Shown in pieces: positions 1 to 6,734 of a stretch of DNA of 9,448 nucleotides (the first letter of the stretch is position 1; every line of letters starts with the position of its first letter). Source of the DNA: Hydrogenimonas sp. (GTDB lineage Bacteria > Campylobacterota > Campylobacteria > Campylobacterales > Hydrogenimonadaceae). Under the pieces are notes generated by a model that was not told where the DNA came from, ran no database searches, and was given only the letters and a program-made list of their open reading frames with translations. Location: positions 1-9,448 of the forward strand of contig NZ_JAOZOZ010000062.1 in the NCBI RefSeq assembly GCF_029933015.1, in the 5' to 3' direction. The translations under genes were made by a program, and so were the position numbers.

Positions 1-2432
1 GGAATCTTGTGCATCGTCTTGCTGATGGTTTCGAGAAACTTGATCTGCATCTTCACGTCGATCGTATCGTGTTCGAAATCGATGTGCCCCTTGCCGAAGA
101 TGTTCGCGCTGGGGCCGTTGACCACGATTTCGTCGAAATGGAAAACCGGGGCTTTGTACCGGTACTTCACGAACCCTTTCTTGATTTTGAATCCCTTGTT
201 GCTGAAGCCGGGGTTTTTCAGCATCAAAATGGCGGGGACGGAGTTGAGAGTGGCCAGGATATTGTTGTAGATGGGACTTTTTGCCCACAGGGTGTCTCTG
301 AAGGTGACGGTTCCGTTGATGTCGTCCACTTTTCCGACGGCGTCGAAATCGAAATAGCCCCCATAGAGGTCCTTCAGCGCCGGAATGCCGTGGATCACCC
401 TGTCGGGCAGATGTTTCCCCACGATTTTCACGTCGTCGTTATAGACGATGGCCCGGATCTCTCCTTCGCCGTGTTTGGACTCGAAGAGTACCGAGAAGGG
501 ATGCTCGGTCGTGATTTTGACCTGAAAACTGTCGCATGGAATGTATGCGAAAGTGGTATAGAGGGTGCTCTCTTTTGCATGGATTCGGATGAGTCGCGAC
601 GAGATTCGGGAATCTTCCGTCCTTTCACGCTTCTGCAGGTAGGGGCGAAGGAGTTTTCGAAGCTCCATGATATGGACGTCGACCTTTTCGAAATCGATCG
701 TGGTGAGCTTCTCTCTTTGTACCAGGGTGATGTTGTCGTTGAATTTCGCCACCGTTTTGGAAGGGGTCATGTGGATATCGATGTCGAAACTTTCGATCGG
801 CCGGCCGTCGTGGCTGAGGATTTTGTTGCGATAGATCACTTTCCCTCCGGCATCGATCACTTTTTTGGCGACGCCGATATGGAGGTTGCCGCTTTCGACG
901 GGAGTGAGAGGGCCCCGCAGGTAGGGTTTCACTTTTCCCAGATCCATAAGAGATAGACGCAGCGCACCGCCCGGCCTGTAGGTCAGCCGCATGGAAAGAT
1001 CGGGTACTTCGAAGAGGATCTCCTTTCTGAAATCCATCGTCACGTGTAGCGGCTTTTGACGCATCTGCAGAAGTTCCACCCCGCCGGAGTTTTTGTAGAC
1101 GAGAGTTTGGATAACCGGGTGGAAATCTCCATGTTTTTCGGCCAGATCGATCGTACCTTTCAGATCTGCGTCGAGATAGGGTTTCAGACGGATACGGCAG
1201 GAGTCGATCGTGATATCGGTATCTTTCGAGACGACATGGAGGTTTTCGACAGGTACCGGTATCACGTTGTCGAAGAGAAGCTCCGCGCTTTCGCTTCTAT
1301 AATCGCCCCGGTAGGAGACGATCTTTCCGTCGACCAGCGCGACGGTCAGATCGACTTTGGCATCCATGACTCCTTTGGTCTGGACGAAGGGGACGGGAAT
1401 CCTGTAGGCGTTCAAGATCCTGCGAATCGACTCGTCGAACCGGTCTTTGACGACGATGTGGGCGTCGAGCTCCGTCTTTCCTCCGCTTCCGAGGAGATTG
1501 CGTATGCGCACGTAACTGCCGTCGAGCTTTTTCTTCCGGTAGACGGGATGGTGGAGTTTGAAGCCCAGTACGTCGTTTCGGTAGGTGATGTCGATCCGTT
1601 TCGTTGCGACGGGGGGAACTTTCGGATGAAAATGGATCTTCGCGTCGTAGGCCGATGCGGCACCTTCCACTTTTCTGGGATCGAGTCTGACCGCCCCGTT
1701 TTTCCCGAGTGCGATCTCTCCTTTGAGGTAGTGCAGGATATATCTTTTTGCGGGGATCTTCGGATAGATCCAGACTTTGACGGGTTCGGGCGGAGCGAGA
1801 TAGTCCACCAGAGGTTTGATGGAGTCGGTCATATCCGTATTGACGATGAAGCGGATCTTTTGATCCTTTTCCCAGACCAGAAAGTTGCCCGTGACGTTGA
1901 GCCCTTCGAATTTCCCTTCCCCCTTCCAGACGGCGTTGCGGCCGTCGTAGGCGAATTTTCCCTTGATCGAAAGGTCGGGTTCGACGAAGTAGAGTGTGGC
2001 GATTTTCGCGAAGAGCACTTTTTGCCGCTCGTCGTAGTAGATCTGTGTGGCGAGCTGGAGCTTGTCGGTCTCGACATAGAAGACGTCGTCGTAAAAGAGA
2101 AGATGCACGGTCTCCTTCGGTGTGACGATGTCGTTGATCTGGATCGATTCGAAAAAGTGGGGGAGATAGCGCAGGGCGCTCCCGATCCGCTCCATCTCCT
2201 GGATCGAACTATGTTCTTCGCTTTCGCCGCCTATTTCGATGCGGTCGATCTCGATGATGAGCTTTTTATCCAATTTAATGTAAAATTCACTGATTTTAAG
2301 ACCCGGAAGATCGATATGGGGTATTTTCAGACCGTTAGCGAGGACGACAGCCAGAATGATGAACAGAAGCAGAATGGTAAAGAGGATTTTCAAAAGTGTC
2401 GAGTGGACGATCCTGGCTGTCGTTATTATCAT
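1..2432 (-). CDS. AsmA/YhdP-like membrane-anchored protein, 3' end outside window
   Basis: The minus strand stays open from the window edge to an ATG at 2432, giving about 810 visible residues with the C-terminus missing. An in-frame TAA-TAG pair lies just upstream of that ATG. The N-terminus has one hydrophobic segment (around LKILFTILLLFIILAVVLA, residues 14-32), then a long soluble part rich in alternating hydrophobic residues, as in beta-stranded AsmA/YhdP/DUF3971 proteins. Near the window edge a segment reading IFGKGHIDFEHDTIDVKMQI resembles the family's C-terminal repeat (a G-x-G-x-hydrophobic-D turn, then T-I-D), so the true end is probably only some tens of residues further. Family members sit in the cell envelope and several, such as YhdP, are implicated in lipid transport or outer-membrane homeostasis; that role is inferred here. 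TTG at 2393 is an alternative start directly before the membrane segment; neither start has a strong Shine-Dalgarno. The gene is divergent from mltG and overlaps its 5' end. Confidence 0.8.
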   Translation of the reverse strand, partial: MIITTARIVHSTLLKILFTILLLFIILAVVLANGLKIPHIDLPGLKISEFYIKLDKKLIIEIDRIEIGGESEEHSSIQEMERIGSALRYLPHFFESIQINDIVTPKETVHLLFYDDVFYVETDKLQLATQIYYDERQKVLFAKIATLYFVEPDLSIKGKFAYDGRNAVWKGEGKFEGLNVTGNFLVWEKDQKIRFIVNTDMTDSIKPLVDYLAPPEPVKVWIYPKIPAKRYILHYLKGEIALGKNGAVRLDPRKVEGAASAYDAKIHFHPKVPPVATKRIDITYRNDVLGFKLHHPVYRKKKLDGSYVRIRNLLGSGGKTELDAHIVVKDRFDESIRRILNAYRIPVPFVQTKGVMDAKVDLTVALVDGKIVSYRGDYRSESAELLFDNVIPVPVENLHVVSKDTDITIDSCRIRLKPYLDADLKGTIDLAEKHGDFHPVIQTLVYKNSGGVELLQMRQKPLHVTMDFRKEILFEVPDLSMRLTYRPGGALRLSLMDLGKVKPYLRGPLTPVESGNLHIGVAKKVIDAGGKVIYRNKILSHDGRPIESFDIDIHMTPSKTVAKFNDNITLVQREKLTTIDFEKVDVHIMELRKLLRPYLQKRERTEDSRISSRLIRIHAKESTLYTTFAYIPCDSFQVKITTEHPFSVLFESKHGEGEIRAIVYNDDVKIVGKHLPDRVIHGIPALKDLYGGYFDFDAVGKVDDINGTVTFRDTLWAKSPIYNNILATLNSVPAILMLKNPGFSNKGFKIKKGFVKYRYKAPVFHFDEIVVNGPSANIFGKGHIDFEHDTIDVKMQIKFLETISKTMHKI
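2258..2286 (+). promoter_or_regulatory. Candidate promoter for mltG inside the divergent gene
   Basis: An AT-rich patch within the opposing AsmA-like coding region contains TAAAAT at 2281-2286, one mismatch from the sigma-70 -10 consensus. No clear -35 is visible 17 bases upstream. Because mltG starts inside the neighbouring gene, its promoter must lie in that gene's 5' part or further away, and this is the best candidate I found. It would leave a leader of about 60 bases. This is weak, pattern-based evidence. Confidence 0.2.
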
Positions 2433-3318
2433 CGTATCGCTTGCCTATTATCTGATGCAGCCGGTCAAAAGCAGTCGGGTACTCTATCTGCCCTCCGGCA
2501 CGGGGGCTACGATTATATCATATCTGCATCGCGGCGGCATCGACGTCAACAGGCTCGATCGCCATCTTCTGCGCTTTTTCGGCTATCCCCAGCAGGGGTG
2601 GATCGACATCGGCACGACGAGGCTCACGAAAGCCGATTTTCTCTACAGAGTGACCCACGCCAAAGCGGCGATGACCGAGATCACGCTGATACCCGGCGAG
2701 ACACGGGTCATCTTTTTCGACACGCTGGCCAAAGAGCTGGGGCTCGATCGAAAAAAGCTGGAAACGGCCTATGAAAAGTACGCCCCCTATCCGGACGGTG
2801 TGATATGGCCCGATACCTATTACATTCCGATCGGCATCACCGAAGAGCATCTGGTCTACTATCTCGTGAAAAGATCGATGCAGCGCCACAAAGAGCTCTC
2901 GAAGAAGTTTTTCGGCATCTACAACGAGAAAAATTGGTTTCGATATGTAACGATCGCGTCGATAATCCAGAAAGAGGCGGCGGACGAGAGCGAGATGCCG
3001 ATCGTCTCGGCGGTCATCTACAACCGTATCAAAAAGCGGATGCCCCTGCAGATGGACGGTGCGCTCAATTATGGAAAATATTCCCACGTCAAAGTGACGA
3101 AAAGACGTATCGAAGAGGATAGAACCCGTTTCAACACCTACAGATACGCGGGTCTGCCTCCCTATCCCGTCGGAAGTGTCTCGCTCGAGGCGATCAAGGC
3201 GGCGATCAAACCGGCCAAAGTGGACTACCTCTATTTCGTGAAAGGAAAAGATGGAAAGCACATTTTTACGAAGCGTTACAAAACCCATCTCCGAAATATC
3301 AAAAGTGTGAATAAATGA
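2356..3318 (+). CDS. mltG: Endolytic murein transglycosylase MltG (YceG family)
   Basis: MltG is an inner-membrane lytic transglycosylase that cuts nascent peptidoglycan strands and is thought to end glycan polymerisation. Here a short basic N-terminus is followed by one transmembrane segment (residues about 18-34). Next comes a LysM-like region (about 45-130) with the family pattern in which a GTG/GAT turn precedes a helix, then a PDTYYIPIG segment that matches the WPDT motif of YceG proteins. The catalytic core includes ASIIQKEAAD, where the Glu of QKE (residue 207 from this start) aligns with the catalytic Glu218 of E. coli MltG, followed by VIYNRIKKRMPLQMDGALNYG and AGLPPYPVGSVS. At 320 residues it is slightly shorter than E. 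coli MltG (340). ATG 2356 was chosen because GAGGA lies 11 bases upstream; ATG 2359 and 2374 are alternatives that still keep the membrane segment. The 5' end overlaps the divergent AsmA-like gene. Confidence 0.93.
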   Translation: MMNRSRMVKRIFKSVEWTILAVVIIIVSLAYYLMQPVKSSRVLYLPSGTGATIISYLHRGGIDVNRLDRHLLRFFGYPQQGWIDIGTTRLTKADFLYRVTHAKAAMTEITLIPGETRVIFFDTLAKELGLDRKKLETAYEKYAPYPDGVIWPDTYYIPIGITEEHLVYYLVKRSMQRHKELSKKFFGIYNEKNWFRYVTIASIIQKEAADESEMPIVSAVIYNRIKKRMPLQMDGALNYGKYSHVKVTKRRIEEDRTRFNTYRYAGLPPYPVGSVSLEAIKAAIKPAKVDYLYFVKGKDGKHIFTKRYKTHLRNIKSVNK

Positions 3319-3362
3319 AACATCGTCCTTTCTAATTTTTTCGAATGCGTGCCATTTATGCC

Positions 3363-3391
3363 TTACTAAAAGAGTTGGTTGCTACTATAAA
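3363..3391 (+). promoter_or_regulatory. Candidate sigma-70 promoter of icd
   Basis: TATAAA at 3386-3391 is preceded at exactly 17 bases by TTACTA (3363-3368), a weak -35. A second TATAAA follows at 3395-3400. The region lies between the mltG stop and the icd start, is much more AT-rich than its surroundings, and would give a short leader ending in a strong ribosome binding site (AAGAAGGAG near 3409-3417). The pattern fits a promoter, but the transcription start is not shown. Confidence 0.5.
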
Positions 3392-3422
3392 GGTTATAAA
3401 CACAAACCAAGAAGGAGAAACC

Positions 3423-5636
3423 ATGGCATCCAATCCGACCATTGTCTGGACGAAAATCGACGAGGCTCCTGCTCTCGCGACATACTCACTGTTTCCTATC
3501 GTCAAAAATTTCGCAAAGAAGGCGGGAGTGGACGTCGAGCAGCGCGACATCTCTCTGGCCGGACGTGTCATCGCGACGTTCGCCGACTACCTGAGCGAAG
3601 ATCAGCGTATCGAAGACGAACTGGCCAAACTCGGCGAACTGGTTAAAAAACCCGAAGCCAACATCATCAAGCTTCCGAACATTTCGGCCTCCATTCCCCA
3701 GCTCAAAGAGTGTATCGCCGAGCTTCAGGCGCAGGGTTACAAACTTCCCGACTATCCGGAAGATCCCCAGACCGACGCGGAAAAAGAGATTCAGGCACGC
3801 TACGCCACATGTCTCGGTTCCGCCGTCAACCCGGTTCTGCGTGAAGGAAACTCCGACCGACGTGCCGCACCCGCGGTGAAAAGGTTCGCACAGAAGCATC
3901 CCCACCGCCTCAAGCCTTTCGATCCGAACTGCAAAGCGTATGTCGCCCATATGGAAGAGAACGACTTCTACGCCAACGAGCAGTCCGTCATCATGGAAAA
4001 GGGTGGCAAAGTCACGATCGAACTCAACGGAAAGGTTCTCAAAGAGCTGACCGATGTCGAAGACGGTGAGCAGCTCTCCGCAAGCTTCCTCGGCGCGGCG
4101 GAACTCGACAAGTTCCTCGCCCAGACCGTCGAAGACGCCAAAGAGAAAGATCTGCTCTGGTCGATCCACCTCAAAGCGACAATGATGAAGGTTTCCGACC
4201 CGATCATGTTCGGTCAGGCCGTCAAAGTCTTCTTCAAAGAGGTTTTCGAGAAGTATGCCAAAGAGTTCGAAGAGATCGGTGTCAATCCCGACCTGGGACT
4301 GGGCGACCTCTACAAGAAACTTCAGAAACTCCCCGACGAGAAGCGCGGCGAGATCGAACTGGCGATCTTCGAAACCTACAAGAACCGCCCGAACATCGCG
4401 ATGGTCGACAGCGACAAAGGTATCACCAACCTTCACGCCTCCAACGACATCATCATCGACGCCTCCATGCCTCCGGTCATCCGCGAAGGCGGAAAGATGT
4501 GGAACAAGGACGGCGAGCTTCAGGAGTGCGTCGCTGTTATCCCCGACAGAACCTACGCACGTATGTATAAAGAGATTCTCGAAGACTGCAAGCGTGAAGG
4601 TCAGTTCGACGTCACGACGATGGGTCACGTCAGCAACGTCGGCCTGATGGCGAAAAAAGCCGAAGAGTACGGTTCTCATCCGACCACTTTCAAAATCGCC
4701 GAGGACGGTGTCGTCGAAGTCAAGGACGAAAACGGCAACGTACTGATGAAACACGAAGTGAAAAAAGGTGACATCTGGAGACTCTACCGTGTCAAGGAGA
4801 TCGCAGTCAAAGACTGGATCCGACTGGCTCACGAGCGCGGCAAACTGACCGGTGATCCGATCGTCTTCTGGCTCGACAGCAACCGTGCCCACGATGCCAA
4901 CCTGATCAAGCGTGTCGTCGAGGAACTTCCCCAGTATCTCGAAAAAGAGCCGGTCGAGTACCATATCATGGCACCCGAACTGGCGATGAAGTACACACTG
5001 AAGCGTACACGAGCGGGCCTCAACACGATCAGCGTCACCGGAAACGTCCTGCGTGACTACCTGACGGACCTCTTCCCGATCCTCGAACTGGGAACGAGCG
5101 CGAAGATGATGTCGATCGTACCTCTTCTCGCCGGCGGCGGACTCTTCGAAACGGGTGCGGGCGGTTCCGCTCCGAAGCACGTCGAGCAGTTCCTCAAAGA
5201 GGGACACCTCCGATGGGACAGCCTGGGCGAGTTCCTGGCACTCGCCGAATCTCTGCGCATGATCGCACAGAAAAAAGGCGACGACAAGATCATGGAGATG
5301 GCCAAAGCCCTCGACAAAGCCAACGAAGCCTACCTCGACAACGACAACGCGCCGAGCCGCAAATGCTGCGAGCCCGACAACAAAGCGAGCCACTTCTATC
5401 TGGCCAAATACTGGGCGGAGGCGCTCGCTGCAAGCAGCGACAAAGAGTTCGCCGATATGTTCGCTCCGATCGCCAAAGCTCTCGAAGAGAACGAAAAACA
5501 GATTCTCGACGAAATGCTCGCCATGGAAGGCAAAGAGCAGGATATCGGCGGATACTACCATCCGGACGATGCCAAAGCCGAAAAGGCGATGCGACCGAGT
5601 GAAACACTCAACAAAATTATCGATTCCATCGCATAA
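3423..5636 (+). CDS. icd: Monomeric-type isocitrate dehydrogenase (NADP-dependent predicted)
   Basis: The enzyme interconverts isocitrate and 2-oxoglutarate plus CO2; in the reductive TCA cycle it works as a carboxylase. The product is 737 residues, the usual size for the monomeric (about 80 kDa) family, which is unrelated in length to the ~420-residue dimeric enzyme. It begins with the family signature SNPTIVWTKIDEAPALATYS. Substrate-site residues recognised by alignment from memory with Azotobacter vinelandii IDH are Ser133, Asn136, Arg140 and Arg146 (SAVNPVLREGNSDRR) and Lys256 (ATMMK). The NADP 2'-phosphate contacts His589, Arg600 and Arg649 of that enzyme match His586, Arg597 and Arg646 here. 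Start ATG 3423 has a strong ribosome binding site (AGAAGGAG) about five bases upstream. An ATG at 3345 in the same frame would add 26 residues that do not resemble the family. The gene has its own probable promoter and is followed by hairpins before mdh. Confidence 0.97.
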   Translation: MASNPTIVWTKIDEAPALATYSLFPIVKNFAKKAGVDVEQRDISLAGRVIATFADYLSEDQRIEDELAKLGELVKKPEANIIKLPNISASIPQLKECIAELQAQGYKLPDYPEDPQTDAEKEIQARYATCLGSAVNPVLREGNSDRRAAPAVKRFAQKHPHRLKPFDPNCKAYVAHMEENDFYANEQSVIMEKGGKVTIELNGKVLKELTDVEDGEQLSASFLGAAELDKFLAQTVEDAKEKDLLWSIHLKATMMKVSDPIMFGQAVKVFFKEVFEKYAKEFEEIGVNPDLGLGDLYKKLQKLPDEKRGEIELAIFETYKNRPNIAMVDSDKGITNLHASNDIIIDASMPPVIREGGKMWNKDGELQECVAVIPDRTYARMYKEILEDCKREGQFDVTTMGHVSNVGLMAKKAEEYGSHPTTFKIAEDGVVEVKDENGNVLMKHEVKKGDIWRLYRVKEIAVKDWIRLAHERGKLTGDPIVFWLDSNRAHDANLIKRVVEELPQYLEKEPVEYHIMAPELAMKYTLKRTRAGLNTISVTGNVLRDYLTDLFPILELGTSAKMMSIVPLLAGGGLFETGAGGSAPKHVEQFLKEGHLRWDSLGEFLALAESLRMIAQKKGDDKIMEMAKALDKANEAYLDNDNAPSRKCCEPDNKASHFYLAKYWAEALAASSDKEFADMFAPIAKALEENEKQILDEMLAMEGKEQDIGGYYHPDDAKAEKAMRPSETLNKIIDSIA

Positions 5637-5642
5637 TTTTCT

Positions 5643-5660
5643 CCGCACCTCCGGGTGCGG
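5643..5660 (+). terminator. GC-rich hairpin after icd
   Basis: CCGCACC (5643-5649) pairs perfectly with GGTGCGG (5654-5660) around a TCCG tetraloop, starting 6 bases after the icd stop codon. It is not followed by a T-run, so by itself it is not a classical intrinsic terminator. It could stabilise the 3' end of icd mRNA or act together with the AT-rich dyad just downstream. Confidence 0.45.
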
Positions 5661-5673
5661 GCAGGATAGGTGA

Positions 5674-5702
5674 GTAAAACTTCGAGCCTTTTGAAGTTTT
5701 AT
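5674..5702 (+). terminator. AT-rich dyad, possible terminator or attenuator stem
   Basis: TAAAACTTC (5675-5683) pairs with GAAGTTTTA (5693-5701), giving nine base pairs with a 9-base loop and a possible extra G-T pair. The sequence after it is T-rich but interrupted (TTCGTTTATCTTT). Position between icd and the mdh cluster suits a terminator. The same half-site sequence recurs downstream, so it could also be one arm of alternative structures or a protein-binding dyad. Confidence 0.45.
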
Positions 5703-5732
5703 TCGTTTATCTTTATCAACAACTTCTGAAGT
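5679..5732. repeat. Repeated ACTTC/GAAGT half-sites upstream of mdh
   Basis: ACTTC occurs at 5679-5683 and 5722-5726, and its complement GAAGT at 5693-5697 and 5728-5732. The second pair forms an exact 11-base palindrome (ACTTC-T-GAAGT). The dyad centres are about 39 bases apart. Four half-sites within 54 bases of a short intergenic region suggest regulation, either as operator sites or as alternative RNA stems; no regulator can be named. Confidence 0.4.
5691..5719 (+). promoter_or_regulatory. Weak candidate promoter of the mdh cluster
   Basis: TTGAAG (5691-5696) and TATCAA (5714-5719) are spaced by 17 bases, each matching four of six consensus positions. The -35 would overlap the 3' arm of the AT-rich dyad, so a protein on the dyad could block it. 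The evidence is weak; the cluster may instead be reached by read-through from icd. Confidence 0.25.
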
Positions 5733-5774
5733 CTCCTTTTCGGCAGGCTGGAAAATTTACATTAAGGATTGCCA

Positions 5775-6734
5775 ATGGGAAAAGGAAAACGAGTCGGTAT
5801 CGTCGGAGCCGGAAATGTCGGTTCGACAGCCGCGTTTATTCTTGCCATGAATGGCTCGTGCCATGAAATCATACTCAGAGACAACAAGATCGATATCGCC
5901 AAGGGCAAAGCCCTCGATATGAGCCAGGCTGCCGCCGCGGCACGAAGCCACACGATCGTATCGGTCGCGGAAGAGCCCCATCAGCTGGCCGACTGCGACG
6001 TCGTCGTCGTGACGGCGGGAAGCCCGAGACTTCCCGGCATGAGCCGGGACGACCTGCTGCTGACCAACGCCGAAATCACCCGCGAAGTTGTCAACGATAT
6101 CAAAACCTACTCCCCCAACGCCATCATCATCATGGTCTCCAATCCGCTGGACGCCATGACCTATGTGGCATTGAAAGAGAGTGGTTTCGAGCGTCACAGG
6201 GTCCTGGGAATGGCCGGCATTCTCGACAGTTCGCGAATGGCCTATTTCATCCAGGAGAAGCTCGGTTACGGCGCCGGCCAGATCCGCGCTTCCGTCATGG
6301 GCGGTCACGGTGACGATATGGTGCCCCTGCCGCGTTACTCCACCGTCGCCGGCGTCCCGCTCAACGATCTTCTGACGGACGAAGAGATCGACGAGATCGT
6401 CGAGCGAACCAAGCACGGAGGCGCCGAGATCGTCAACTATCTCAAGACAGGTTCGGCCTACTACGCGCCCGGCAAGTCGGCCGTCATCATGGTCGAGGCG
6501 ATTTTGAAGGATACGAAGCAGATCTATCCCTGTGCCGTCTATCTCGACGGAGAGTACGGTTACAGCGACGTGGTCAGCGGCGTACCGGTCAGTATCGGTG
6601 CCGACGGTGCGGAGGAGATCATCAACATCTCCCTCAACGCATGTGAGCGGAAAATGTTCAAAAAATCGGTCGAATCGGTCAGGCAATTGATCGATACGCT
6701 GGAAAAACACAACTTTTTTGGAGAGAAACGATGA
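5775..6734 (+). CDS. mdh: Malate dehydrogenase (NAD-dependent, LDH-like type)
   Basis: It interconverts malate and oxaloacetate in the TCA cycle. The 319-residue product has the N-terminal Rossmann motif GIVGAGNVGS (residues 8-17) and Asp36 at the end of the second strand, the usual NAD ribose ligand. The mobile substrate loop reads AGSPRLPGMSRDD. Arg85 there sits where lactate dehydrogenases have Gln102, so malate/oxaloacetate specificity is expected; Arg91 is the second substrate arginine. SNPLD (122-126), Asp151 and Arg154 in GILDSSR, and catalytic His178 in GGHGDD complete the active site. The family is the LDH-like MDH common in anaerobes and autotrophs, not the E. coli type. ATG 5775 is chosen because AAGGA (5764-5768) is six bases upstream; a TTG two codons earlier abuts that site. 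It is the first gene of the cluster, and its stop overlaps the next start as ATGA. Confidence 0.97.
   Translation: MGKGKRVGIVGAGNVGSTAAFILAMNGSCHEIILRDNKIDIAKGKALDMSQAAAAARSHTIVSVAEEPHQLADCDVVVVTAGSPRLPGMSRDDLLLTNAEITREVVNDIKTYSPNAIIIMVSNPLDAMTYVALKESGFERHRVLGMAGILDSSRMAYFIQEKLGYGAGQIRASVMGGHGDDMVPLPRYSTVAGVPLNDLLTDEEIDEIVERTKHGGAEIVNYLKTGSAYYAPGKSAVIMVEAILKDTKQIYPCAVYLDGEYGYSDVVSGVPVSIGADGAEEIINISLNACERKMFKKSVESVRQLIDTLEKHNFFGEKR

Noticed and set aside
9..956. Plus-strand ORF of 315 codons opposite the AsmA-like gene
   Set aside because: It lies in the codon-matched antisense register, is unusually rich in Asp, Val, Phe and His as reversed coding sequence is, and matches no family. The minus strand reads as a coherent membrane-anchored protein.
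1056..2774. Plus-strand ORF of 572 codons
   Set aside because: It is antisense to the AsmA-like gene, then out of frame inside mltG, which has clear family motifs. There is no recognisable protein in it.
3319..3345. Terminator after mltG at the T-run 3336-3341
   Set aside because: Only a four-pair GAAA/TTTC stem precedes the T-run, too weak to call an intrinsic terminator.
3345..3422. N-terminal extension of icd from ATG 3345
   Set aside because: It has no ribosome binding site, overlaps the probable promoter, and the family N-terminus begins at ATG 3423 behind a strong AGAAGGAG.
3486..5648. Minus-strand ORF of 720 codons over icd
   Set aside because: It is a register-matched shadow of icd, explained by missing TTA/CTA/TCA codons. 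The icd product has catalytic motifs along its length.
5769..5774. TTG start for mdh two codons upstream
   Set aside because: The AAGGA ribosome binding site directly touches this TTG, whereas its six-base spacing to ATG 5775 is normal.
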